DNA of 64,000 bases from Cyanophora paradoxa. Its lineage: Eukaryota > Glaucocystophyceae > Cyanophorales > Cyanophoraceae. The position numbers were made by a program, and so were the translations under genes. Each line of letters begins with the position of its first letter. The first letter of the stretch is position 1. This document shows, one piece after another, positions 9,831 through 19,107 of the stretch. The notes below the pieces were generated by a model that did no database searches, was not told where the DNA came from, and worked only from the letters and a program-made list of their open reading frames with translations. The stretch covers positions 53,875-117,874 of the forward strand of contig QPMI01000250.1 of the NCBI GenBank assembly GCA_004431415.1, written 5' to 3'.

Positions 9831-11807
9831 CTCCCGGCTGCGGCCGCCGGTGCTCCTGCGCCGCCCGTGGCGGCTGTCGCGGCCGCGCAGTTTGAGCAGC
9901 CGGGTGAGCAGCTCCCCGACCTCATCGTAACAGCCGTGAAGGATATATCGAAGCACGGCGAGAACACCGTGTCACTGGCACCGGCGAAACTAGATGCTTT
10001 CATCGCCGAAGTGGCGGCGATCTTCGACGTTCCCGAATTCGCACGGCCCTTGCTCAAACTCTACGTGGTGCTCTGCGGCGCTGGCCACTGGGTGCCCAAC
10101 CAGCAGGTCGGCAGTTCGCCGCCCGTCGATGCTCGCCTGCTTCTGAATGCGCGCAGATATTCGACAAGCACATCCGGCAGGGAAATCTATACTACTTCAT
10201 CAGCACCAACCCCTGCGATGTGCCGAAGCTGCTCGCGGAGCAGGCGAAGTCGGCGGAGCAGCTGCACCACAGGCAGCGCGGGCGGGGCATCGGCGCCACG
10301 TCCAAGCCAAAGCGAACCCCGCAGCAGGTTCGGCCCGCGCAGACAGGCGCGCGCGGCATGTTCACTGCTGAACAAAATCGAGCAGCACACAGACCAACTC
10401 AACTTGCAGTGGATCCAGAAGACCGTGGGGCCAGCGGAAACTCTTCCTGGCAACCAAAAAACCAAGCTCTTGCTGGGGAGCGCGACGAAGTTCGTCGCCG
10501 AGAAAGCCACGAAATGTGCCCAGCAGAGGACGAAGGCTTCCTTGTCCCTCGCCGCAGATCTGTGAGCATTCTGATGGTGAACCCCGTCTGCGCTCCGCTG
10601 ACTCGTATCTGCAGGCTTTCGTGTGCCGAGATGTGCAAGCGGGAAGCCGGGGACGTTGTGTTTCCTGACGATAAGATGAACGATATGGAGAGTCTCATGA
10701 GCAAGCACGTGGTTGAGAAACAGCCGATTTCTCTGGCCGAAGCTAAACCGTTCATCGTATTCCTGGTGAATCAACAGTTCAAATCCGAGACTAAATTGCG
10801 TGCTCTCTTTATGGAGAATCTCAAAACCTCCCACAACATCGACAGCGTGGTTTGTGTCCTTCCCTTCACTCTCCTGCCCGCATCCTGATCACGGCTCACA
10901 GAAGGCAATTGCCGGGCTGGAGAGCAGGAGAATGCATCGGACGAGCCAGGGCACGTTTGTGCTTGCGCGTACTAAATTCCGTCGGGTCCGGCTGCAGCTC
11001 ACGGGTCAGCAGATGAGGAGGAGGAGGAGGAAGAGGAGGCTCGTCGCCGCACTCCAGAGGAGCGGGCCCTCCTTCTCAATGCCATGGCGGACAAAGCGTT
11101 GGCTGGAGCAGGGCGGGGCCCTTCCCCGCCTCCTGCCCTGCCTCCTGCCCCGCCTGCTGCTATACCTCCACCCCCCCCTGTGGATCTTCAGAAGGAGGAG
11201 GAGGGGGGGGGGGAAGAGGAGGACGAGGACGAGGACGAGGATGTGGCTCCTGACGGCGTCGAGGCCGATGATGGCACGTGTGAACCCGAAAGACTCCCGT
11301 CTGTATCCTAACTTTCTTCAGAATCGAAGCGATCGAAGGCGGGGGGCAGCAGCAAGGGCCCCAAGGAGAAGAGCACAGGAAGGAAGAAAAGACGAATCAC
11401 GTGCGTGTAGCCCTTCCCTTCAATTGTGTGTTCTTTTACACGTGAATGATCGAAATCGCAGCGAGACCGATGAGATCCCGCTGCCTGAAATTCGGGTTGT
11501 AGACCAGGCCGGAAGGAAGAACGTTGTGGACGTTCATTTCCAGATTCCAGCAGGCGTGTGCAAGTTGGAGGAGAAGCAGAGGCATGCAGTCATTTGGAAG
11601 CGGGTTCTGGAGAACGGGCGCAACACGATTCCACTCAAGCTCGACATGTCGACCAGGATGTGGAAAGAGAAAAAAGCCTTCAACAAGGAAGGAATACAGG
11701 TGTGGTCAGCAATAGTCGAAAGCAACGGCAATGGTGGCCTCGCCATAGTCAAAAAAAGCAAGAACAGCCGGGTCTTAGACACTAACAATCCAGATGCTAA
11801 ACCCTAG
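9828..11807 (+). CDS. Multi-exon gene of unknown function with acidic linker
   Basis: The likely start is MLPAAAAGAPAPPVAAV at 9828. The Ala-rich N-terminus is followed by a helical segment (LIVTAVKDISKHGENTV, LDAFIAEVAAIFDVPEF) and, after an intron at about 10105-10155, IFDKHIRQGNLYYFISTNPC. Later exons hold a helical stretch around MNDMESLMSKHVVEKQ and a Glu/Asp-rich, Pro-rich linker (10990-11270) with DEEEEEEEARRR and EEEDEDEDEDVAPDG. A final basic exon ends NNPDAKP-stop at 11807. No catalytic motif is recognised. The acidic linker flanked by basic segments suggests a nuclear or chromatin protein, but that is inference. Exon limits between 10560 and 11000 are uncertain. Confidence 0.55.
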
Positions 11808-11898
11808 CATGTTTCTTCAGTGCAATGCTTTCTTGTCCTTTCGTAACCACGCGTCCGGGGTTGAGGGGTGTGCAATCATCTCTGTACTCTGTACTCGT

Positions 11899-12535
11899 GA
11901 ACATCCAGAGAAAGAACTACCTTGACCAGAGACTGCAGCTAGCCGAGATGCGAGCAGCTCCAGAGAAAGAACTACCTTGACCAGAGACTGCCTAGCTATA
12001 GCCATATGCCTAGCTGCAGCTCGCGTGAGTGTCCATATGCCTAGCTGCAACTGCGGGGACGAGCGCAAGGACTCGATGGGGCGCACGGGGCTCAAGAAGA
12101 GGGGAAGCGCGGCCGATGCAGACGCGCTTGCGTGCCACGGTGCGCGCTTTCGCCACGCAGCCGTGGGCCCTTCCGCGACTCCGGTGATCGTAATGCTCCC
12201 GTCAGGCTTGCCGGAGGGCGTGCCAAAGCCGCAGCGGGACGCCACCTGCGGTATTGACGCCATCGTAAATGGCCCGTGCGGCGCCGCGGGCGGTGCACGG
12301 GCGCTGCGCCGGCGATGGATCGCAGTCTGTGTGCGTACCGTAGGCGGATGCGAGCCTCGGGCGTGCCTATTCGCAGCCCGCCGCGAGGAACAGGTGGTGT
12401 TGCCAACTGGCACGCCCGAGCGAGGCGGCGCGGGATGGGGCTGGGCGGCGCCCAGGTCACTGGCGGCTCGCTCGCGCCGAGCTCGCTGCAGGAGCGCTCG
12501 GCGGGCTCCGGGATGGCTGAGTCCGGTGTACCCGG
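11899..12535 (+). repeat. Left copy of a 0.6-kb inverted duplication, 5' of an integrase-like gene
   Basis: This segment matches the reverse complement of 21304-21894 at high identity by eye. It runs from GAACATCCAGAGA through GGGGACGAGCGCAAGGACTC to GATGGCTGAGTCCGGTG. The left copy carries an extra internal duplication: AGAGAAAGAACTACCTTGAC occurs near 11907 and again near 11964. It ends about 24 bp before the ATG used by the downstream gene. Confidence 0.9.
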
Positions 12536-12558
12536 GAGGTGTTGGGTACGCAGCGAAA

Positions 12559-13332
12559 TGGCCGCGGGTGGCGCGAGCCCGGCCCAGCCAAGCAGCATCG
12601 AGGAGGAGACTCTGCGCGGCTACGTGGACCAGAGGAAGACGGCCGCTGAGATACTGACTCTGCTAGCCGAGCAGCACGGCATCAACCTCAACAGGCGCGC
12701 TCTGCGCTCCAGGCTCCGCGAGCTTGGCCTCTCAACGAACTACGCTCTCTCTTTCAATGTCCTTTGTGTCGCCGTGCTGGAGGTTGTTAACTTAAATGGC
12801 CCCCTTTTCGGCGGCGGCATGATCCGCACGGCCCTCCGCGCCCAAGGCATCACAGCGTCGAAGTCGAGGATTCGGAAGGCCCTCGCGGTGTTCGATCCGG
12901 TGTGGCGCGAGGTCCGCGGGATCCGCGCGATCCTCCGCGAGCGAGGAATCAAAGCGTCGGAGTCATGGATTCAGCGCGTCGCCAGCGCCGCGGCCATGAA
13001 GATAGAGTGCGATCTGCCATGCTGCACTAGTATATCCCCAGTCTATCCCAATCTGGCTCACGCGTGCCTTGCCGCGGTGTGCAGGTCACACATGCCCGTG
13101 CCCTACAACCCAGCTGTGCAGGGCCGGAAGGAGCTCCGCGATCGCTTCGTCAACTACGCCCGCGCGCGCCCCCGATACAACGGGTCCGCGCCGCTGCAAT
13201 GCGTTCCGCTGTTCCGCTGAGGCGCTGCTTGCTCACAGGTACTTCGCATTTGCCTACGGCTGGACCCTCGGTCCCGACCAGCCCGAGAAAATCTACAGAC
13301 CTATAGATATGTACAGGTCAATGATGGAGTAG
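12559..13332 (+). pseudogene. DDE-integrase-like gene, truncated paralogue
   Basis: The start MAAGGASPAQPSSIEEETL is at 12559. The N-terminal region (EEETLRGYVDQRKTAAEILT, RRALRSRLRELGLSTNYALS) aligns with the minus-strand gene at 24244 (PEILEEYVAQKRKAREIVAL, MRALRYKLSDLDLSTDYSLS). It is followed by a helix-turn-helix-like unit MIRTALRAQGITASKSRIRK and a second related copy, IRAILRERGIKASESWIQRV. After an intron (about 13028-13086, ending CCGCGGTGTGCAG) and a frame change, the sequence YGWTLGPDQPEKIYRP parallels the paralogue's FFGWSVGFDQNEKAVPY, where the first catalytic Asp sits. The frame then stops at 13332. No second Asp/Glu region follows, so the protein cannot carry a full integrase active site. 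It is either a decayed copy or a DNA-binding remnant. Confidence 0.6.
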
Positions 13333-13579
13333 GTGACTCGTCTGCATGTGCCCTTCGCATCCTTCACTTTGCACGTTCCTTGCTTGTGCCCTTTCATTTG
13401 TGTACAATTATTCTTTAAGCAGCTACTTTTGCTCCTTTGACACGCTGCACAAGCCACAGGGGCCGCCGGGCAAGAAAGGCAATCAATATGGACTTAAAAG
13501 CATCTGAACAGAAAAACAATGAAGCCTGAGGGGATCTCTCGGAGTTGAAGCCCTACAAAGATCTCATTAAGGGCGTGCA

Positions 13580-13670
13580 TCCAGCATCACACCGATGTAG
13601 TCGCAACCCGCTCTGTAGGCCATGATGTCCTTGAGATCTGCATCGGGCACATTTATCAGCAAAGGCGCGG
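13580..13670 (-). pseudogene. Orphan exon related to the 5.7-8.8 kb gene
   Basis: Minus-strand translation DLKDIMAYRAGCDYIGVMLD aligns with ELTEVMAYEANCNYIGVVLT encoded at 7681-7735. Nucleotides are also similar, including the splice acceptor context (GTGCCCGATGCAG against GTGCCCCGTGCAG). The rest of the related gene is not detectable around it, so this is a duplicated exon fragment or a dead copy. Confidence 0.6.
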
Positions 13671-13771
13671 CACGTCTAGGCGCAGCAAATGGAATGACCA
13701 CGCACTGTCCTTCGTGCGCACCCGCACTCCAATTCGTCGCGCATCCTCTTGCCAAGGATCTGCGAGCAGAA

Positions 13772-14429
13772 CTAAGGCACGTGGCATCGCACTGCGAGCT
13801 CCGAGCATCGTACTGCGAAGATCGAGCTCGCCTCCTCGACCTCACGGATTCGGGCGTTCGCATCGGCCCGCGCCTTCTCAGACTTGCTCAGCTCCTCTTT
13901 CACCTCGCGGTACCTGTCGCATACGTCCTGCCGCAGAGCTGAGGCATGCTGAGCGGCCGCATGCGCATCGCACGCGCACCTTTGTCAGTCCCAGATCGAC
14001 CTCACGGATTCGGGCGTTCGCATCGGCCAGCGCCTTCTGAGACTTGCTCAGCTCCTCTTTCACCTCGCGGTACCTGTCGCATACGTCCTGCCGCAGAGCT
14101 GAGGCATGCTGAGCGGCCGCATGCGCATCGCACGCGCACCTTTGTCAGTCCCAGAATCTGCGGTCCGACGAATTCGTTCGCTCTCTCCCTGGCCTCCATC
14201 TCGGCCACCTTTCGGTGCAAAGTGTCCACCTCCGCTTGCTTATCGGCAAGCCTCTCGTTGAGGTGCTGTGGGAATTCCGAAGTTCATCAGATAGCTGGTG
14301 GCGCCCGCTACCGTCGCGCGGACCACAAAGGCAACGCACATTCAGACTGTGCTCGACGATCGTCATGACTTTCTCGTTGCAGCAAGGCCGCTCCACTTGC
14401 GTGCTGCTGTCCACCGACGCTCCCGCCAT
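13772..14429 (-). CDS. Coiled-coil protein with duplicated in-frame exon
   Basis: The start is the ATG at 14429 (MAGASVDSSTQVERPCCNEK). After an intron starting GTGCGTTGCC, the chain enters heptad-like sequence: HLNERLADKQAEVDTLHRKV and MEARERANEFVGPQILGLTK. Two nearly identical exons follow, each encoding HASALRQDVCDRYREVKEEL and KALADANARIREV; the last ends EEASSIFAVRCSELAVRCHV before TAG at 13772. Each exon/intron unit is exactly 160 bp. This is best read as a 129-nt exon (43 codons, phase-preserving) plus a 31-nt intron GTGCGCGTGC...CCGCTCAG. The predicted product is about 170 residues, mostly alpha-helical coil, with no enzymatic motif and no recognised family. Confidence 0.6.
13836..14155. 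repeat. Tandem duplication, 2 x 160 bp
   Basis: 13836-13995 and 13996-14155 are identical except for two positions seen by eye (CGGCCCGCG against CGGCCAGCG; TTCTCAG against TTCTGAG). Each unit contains one complete exon and one complete intron of the minus-strand coiled-coil gene. The low divergence implies a recent event. Confidence 0.95.
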
Positions 14430-14510
14430 CGTCTTGGGGTAGTGTGAACCCCGAGCGGCATTCCGCGGCAGAACGCGTTCTTTGAACGATCGCGACAATC
14501 CGCGTCATCC

Positions 14511-15800
14511 GCGGCAACCGCGGCATTTTGAGTCTATCCGCGGCAACTCCGCGGCAGTTACGTGAGAATTAATTAACCACGAAATTAAAAAAGGGGGTAG
14601 TCCAAATGACGCGGCATCTTCGCGGCATTCCGCGCTACTAACAAATTCTGCGGCAATTACCGGTAGATGTCGTTAAATCCGGCAGTTGGCGACAGAACGC
14701 GGCATCCAAGGCGTCGTCGCGCTGCTTTCGCGGCTCTCGCCCGAGAATTAATTAACCACGAAATTAAAAAGTGGGGTAGTGTGATTGACGCGGTGTTTCC
14801 GCGGCACTCCGCGCTACTAGCGGCAATTAGCGGTTCTCGCGAGGTTTGTCGGCATTTTGCGGCTCTACAGAACCGCGGCGTCGCTTCGTATGTCCCGATG
14901 AGGCGCAGATCATGAGCTTCATGATCATGACGCGCGTTTCCTCCGCATCATGATGCAGGCATGTTCAGAGGAACTATATAAGTATTTTAATCATGCTTAG
15001 AACGTGTGCGCTTTTTCCACAGACCACCCTAGCTTCAGTGCTTTATGGCAATTCATGAATTGTCAGTCTGACAGTTCATCCTGTACTTTTCTGTTCGACA
15101 CATGTGTCTGTGGTCTGCATGCACAATCCCGCCTCCTCCTAAACATGATTAAAATATTTATAGAGTACCTCTGGACATGCAGGCATCATGACGCGGGAGA
15201 AAACGCGCCTCATGATCATGAAGCTCACGATCCGCGCCAGATGGCAAGCCAGAATTGACGCCGCGATTCGTATTTGCCGCGAACAACCGCAATGTACCGC
15301 GATTGTCAAATCATGCCGCGGTTAGGGAAAACTGCCGCGAAGTTGCCGCGTTATTTGGACTACCCCCCTTTTTTATTTCGTGGTTAATTAATTCTTGGGA
15401 AACCGTCGCGTAGAAAACGCGATTCCATCGCGGATGCCGCATTTTGACGCTAACTACCGAATTTGACGACGTGTGGCAGTAATTGCCGCTAGTAGCGCGG
15501 AGTGCCGCGGAAACACCGCGTCAATCACACTACCCCCACTTTTTAATTTCGTGGTTAATTAATTCTCGGGCGAGAGCCGCGAAAGCAGCGCGACGACGCC
15601 TTGGATGCCGCGTTCTGTCGCCAACTGCCGGATTTAACGACATCTACCGGTAATTGCCGCAGAATTTGTTAGTAGCGCGGAATGCCGCGAAGATGCCGCG
15701 TCATTTGGACTACCCCCCTTTTTTAATTTCGTGGTTAATTAATTCTCACGTAACTGCCGCGGAGTTGCCGCGGATAGACTCAAAATGCCGCGGTTGCCGC
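14511..15800. mobile_element. 1.3-kb foldback element with long terminal inverted repeats
   Basis: The outer arm 14511 to about 14831 is almost perfectly complementary to about 15480-15800: GCGGCAACCGCGGCATTTTG at the left end and CAAAATGCCGCGGTTGCCGC at the right. The inner arms 14905-14999 and 15140-15235 are also complementary but more diverged. A unit ending AATTAATTAACCACGAAATT next to a run of A and GGGGTAGT recurs twice in the left arm and three times in the right; the extra right copy is near 15350-15400. The centre 15001-15139 holds a smaller inverted repeat (CCACAGACCA and TGGTCTGTGG-type) and no ORF. Interior GC is lower than the flanks. The structure fits a non-autonomous foldback or MITE-like DNA transposon; no transposase is encoded and no target-site duplication is clear. 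Confidence 0.85.
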
Positions 15801-16062
15801 GACACGTCGCGCGCTCACTCGCGTCACATTTCTTCCCATCCCATCAAGAGCCGCGCTCTTTCTTTTGCCATCGCATCCCGCTTCGACGCACAGTGCATGC
15901 GGTGTCGCGTTGGCGCGTGCGCAGCCGCAGGCCAGTCTGCCATCCAGAGCTAGCTGCTGGCATGAGAGAGACTGGGTTCATTTGGATGGGAGAAGAAACA
16001 GAACCGGAAAAGAGAGAAAAGGAGGTCTACAACGCCAGGATAGCGCGTGAGATACGAGAAGA

Positions 16063-16571
16063 GAGCTAGCGAGCCAGCACGCTCCAGTACAGCTGCCCGT
16101 ACGGGACGAAGATCTCCATCCCTGCTTGAGGACGCAGTCGGCGACTAGCCAGACCTGCCCGTCCTTCTCCACGCGGAAGAAGGCGTTGTTCGAGAAGCGG
16201 GGGTGAGTCCCGGGCTTATCCGCGTCATTTGCGAAGCGCGCTAGGCTCGCCTCCGGAAAGTCGGTGGCGTCGAGGACGTACGTGTGCCCGTACTTGCCTT
16301 TGAACGAGATGCTGTAGAGGCGACGCGAGGGCTCGCGAGCGAAAATCTCCAGCGCTTGAGTCTTCGTGTAGATCGTCCCGCGGTACGGGGTGATGAGGTC
16401 ACCTGGTCTGAAAACAACTGCACCACGGCGCACGCCCGGCCGCTCCACGAAGAGGCCGGTCCCGGCGCGCCAGATGCCCGACTGCTTCGGCAGAAGCCAG
16501 CCCGCGCGGCGATCGATGCCGATGGCAGCGGTGGTGCGCGGCAGACGGCCTCGCCGCGGGGTCTGCGGCAA
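16063..16571 (-). CDS. SET-domain protein (putative lysine methyltransferase)
   Basis: The SET core is readable. GTGLFVERPGVRRGAVV gives the entry strand and RPGDLITPYRGTIYTKTQAL the GxxLxxYxGE-like stretch. GHTYVLDATDFPEASLARFA is followed by NDADKPGTHPRFSNNAFF, corresponding to the RFxNHSCxPN region with NDAD in place of NHS. DGQVWLVADCVL then leads, after a one-base frameshift near 16125, into AGMEIFVPYGQLYW, the GEEIxxxYGxxYW end, and a TAG at 16063. SET proteins transfer methyl from S-adenosylmethionine to lysines. The altered NHS motif leaves activity uncertain. Upstream minus-strand sequence (16720-16590) encodes CAECAARQWVACALTARLHS, which might be a zinc module of the same gene, but the splice link is not resolved. 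Confidence 0.7.
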
Positions 16572-17024
16572 ACTTTACTCGCAGCGATACTGGCGGCACG
16601 AGCGGCAGTCGAACGAGCGCACGCTCACACCACGCGTCCTTGCCGTTACCTGCCGGCAGCGAGTGCAGCCTGGCAGTTAGCGCACAGGCGACCCACTGGC
16701 GCGCAGCGCACTCAGCGCACATACCAGTTCAGTACCTCCGGCCGAAGCGAGACGACGCAGCTGCCTATACATTTTGCTTCGGAACTGCCCACCAGCTCGA
16801 GATCCCAGCGCTGGGCTTCGGTACCGTACCCCCTGCCGGAGCACCCGCCGTCCCGTTCTCCTGCTGTGAGCTCAACGGCAAGGCTTCTGCTCAGCTCCTA
16901 CCGCGGTGCTAGCCCTCTTGTGCTAAATCACGCCCGCACGCCCCGCGCAATCTTCGGGAATTCCCGCGCTGACGCCCATTTGGGCAGCCGTCAATACACA
17001 TAGGCGGCCTTCGGCACGGCAGAC

Positions 17025-19032
17025 ATGTCAGCGCCGGCCGAGGAACGGAAGCGGAGGCCGCGTACAGACGCGCAGACAAGCGAGCCGGGCGCGGGAAAGG
17101 CCGCGCGCAGGAATCGTGCTGCCCCGGATGCCGGCGGCCAACCGAGCTGGGGGCTAGCCAACGGCTTTTACGATCTGGATCCCGATACAGGATTGCCGTC
17201 GGCGTGCGGCACCTGGAGCAGACATGCATGATCCTCGGCGTGAAGGACACGTTCAGCAAGCAGGTGTACGATCCTTGACGGGGCAGCAAGTCAAGCGCAA
17301 CACCCAGCTTTACACAGATAGCTCGAAGCGTGTCGTTCACGTCTGCGAGATCTGCAGGATCCTCCTTTGGATCGGGGCTATCGCTGGCCGCGCGTGCGCC
17401 CCGCCGCGGTAACTCGTGCGCGGTGTTCGCTGACTCTGCCTGCAGGTGTGCTATCTCGGAATCGGTGTATTATGGGGAAAACGGAGTATGCGGGCCTCCT
17501 GTGATCACGCATATGCACACATGCGTGCAAATGCTCGCGCAAGTGCAAGCCGTTTACATGCACGTGTACAAGGACGCACCACGCGAGACGCTGAGAGATT
17601 TCCTGGTCCGGCTCGCTGCCGACGCCTTCAAGAAGGATCCGCCGCTGCGCCTGGCCGCAGCGCTCGTTGCTGTCCCTCCCGCTGCAGCCCCCCCCGCGGC
17701 AGATGCCGCGGCAGATGGGGTTGTTTCCCCCCCCGCTCCTCCTCCCTTTGCCGCACCTCCTCCCCCCGCCTCTCCCTTTGCCCCTCCCCCGCCTCTCCCT
17801 TTGCCCTCCCTCCGCCTCTCCCTTCGCCCCCCCCGCGCCTCCTTCCGTTCCTCCCCAGCCCCTCCTGCCACCCTCCTGCCTCCACCTCCCGTCCCCGCCC
17901 GCCCTGCCGTCGCCGTCTCGCCCTTTCTCGGAGGATTAGGCCTGCCCGAGCAGCAGCTCTACGCTCTGTGGCATGTCGATTCCTGTGGTCGACGTCGAGA
18001 TCGAAAATCTACACCGGCCACAACCGATAGGAATGAATGGGATGAAGGGGAGGAATGCATAGCTTCCGACAGAAGCCGGGTATGCTGCAGAATGCACAGT
18101 TGATGGCAATTGACTGACAGTTCCATGCCAGGTCGTCAGGAACTGAAGCGATGAAGATCAGCGACGCCAAGAAACCAGTACGAGAGTATGTGCGGAATGT
18201 CATTGATGACTTGGCGATGATCCCGAAGACGGCAAGATTCCACTTACTACCTCTCAAGTGCAGACAGGTAAACGTACAGTTCTTCGTTCTGTCTCAGATC
18301 AATGGTTTTGACCGACTTCTTCCGTGTGTGTCTGTGCCCTCAGGCATCTATCTTCTCATGCTTGTCAGCAGTCAATGGAGAAACCGCTGTGGCATGTGGA
18401 GAGCCCGTGCCCTTCGGCCTCCTCGACAACACGGCCTACATTCATCTGCTGGTCGACTTAGCTCGACAGGGCAAGCATGTGCTCTTTTGCTTCAACACAA
18501 ATCACAGGACACCCACAGGGCGTGAGGTTGGACACTGGTGTGCCGTGCAGACTGCTTCCGTAGATCGATGTCTGATGCAACACACAGGATTCTCGGCTAC
18601 CTCCGCAAAGAAGGACGTCAGACTGTCTGCACCTTCGCCGATTCAATGAATTGGACGAAAACATTGGGTAAGGTTGCAGATATGCTCCACTCCCATAGAG
18701 TAAGTGTGCTGGGGAACATCTACGACCACGCTGTTCAGTTTAATTGCGTCGATGTGAGTTCTTTTCTAGAGTATCTGTATTGTCTTTCCTGATGCACTTT
18801 GCTCCAGTGCGGTGTGTGGATCTGGGCTGCTGTGTACACGCTCATGTTCCCCACATGTAGCGATAGCCAGCTCAACGTGCAGGCTGCTCTCCGCTCACAG
18901 CTGCTCACAAGTAAACCAGATGGAAGTGCGAATGAGTGCTGGATCAGGCAGTGGAGGGAACGGATCCGCAAGCTAGCTCTTGTAGTTTGTGACCCTGCCC
19001 GGGATGACGAGGATCTCAAGCTTGAGCCCTGA
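17025..19032 (+). CDS. C48 (Ulp1/adenain-like) cysteine protease family protein
   Basis: The N-terminus is basic (MSAPAEERKRRPRTDAQ at 17025), followed by poorly resolved exons and a long Pro/Ala-rich linker (17640-17930). The C-terminal domain from 18151 (MKISDAKKPVREYVRNVIDD) contains a Ulp1-like triad. GHW spans an intron at about 18539-18590 and continues ILGYLRKEGRQTVCTF, then ADSMNW supplies the Asp. AVQFNCVD, joined over an intron at 18754-18807 to CGVWIWAAVYTL, supplies the Gln and the nucleophile Cys six residues later. That Gln-Cys spacing matches Ulp1. The stop is at 19032 after DDEDLKLEP. Family members cleave SUMO or ubiquitin-like conjugates or viral and transposon polyproteins; the substrate here is unknown. 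Exons between 17210 and 17470 are uncertain and include a possible one-base shift near 17208. Confidence 0.6.
17640..17930 (+). repeat. Pro/Ala-coding low-complexity C-rich tract
   Basis: Plus-strand CCTCCC/CCGCC-type low complexity inside the protease-like gene encodes a Pro/Ala linker. Mirror-image Gly/Arg frames on the other strand are shadows. Confidence 0.75.
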
Positions 19033-19107
19033 ATCAAAATATTTACATTGTGCGCACAGATGCATACAAAGCCTGCGATTATCTTCTCATGCTCGCTACG
19101 GCACGTT

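Noticed and set aside
16590-16720. CW-type zinc finger 5' of the SET domain
   Set aside because: Only a partial resemblance (Trp-Val-x-Cys then Leu-Pro), with a zinc-ligand Cys missing and no splice solution into the SET frame.
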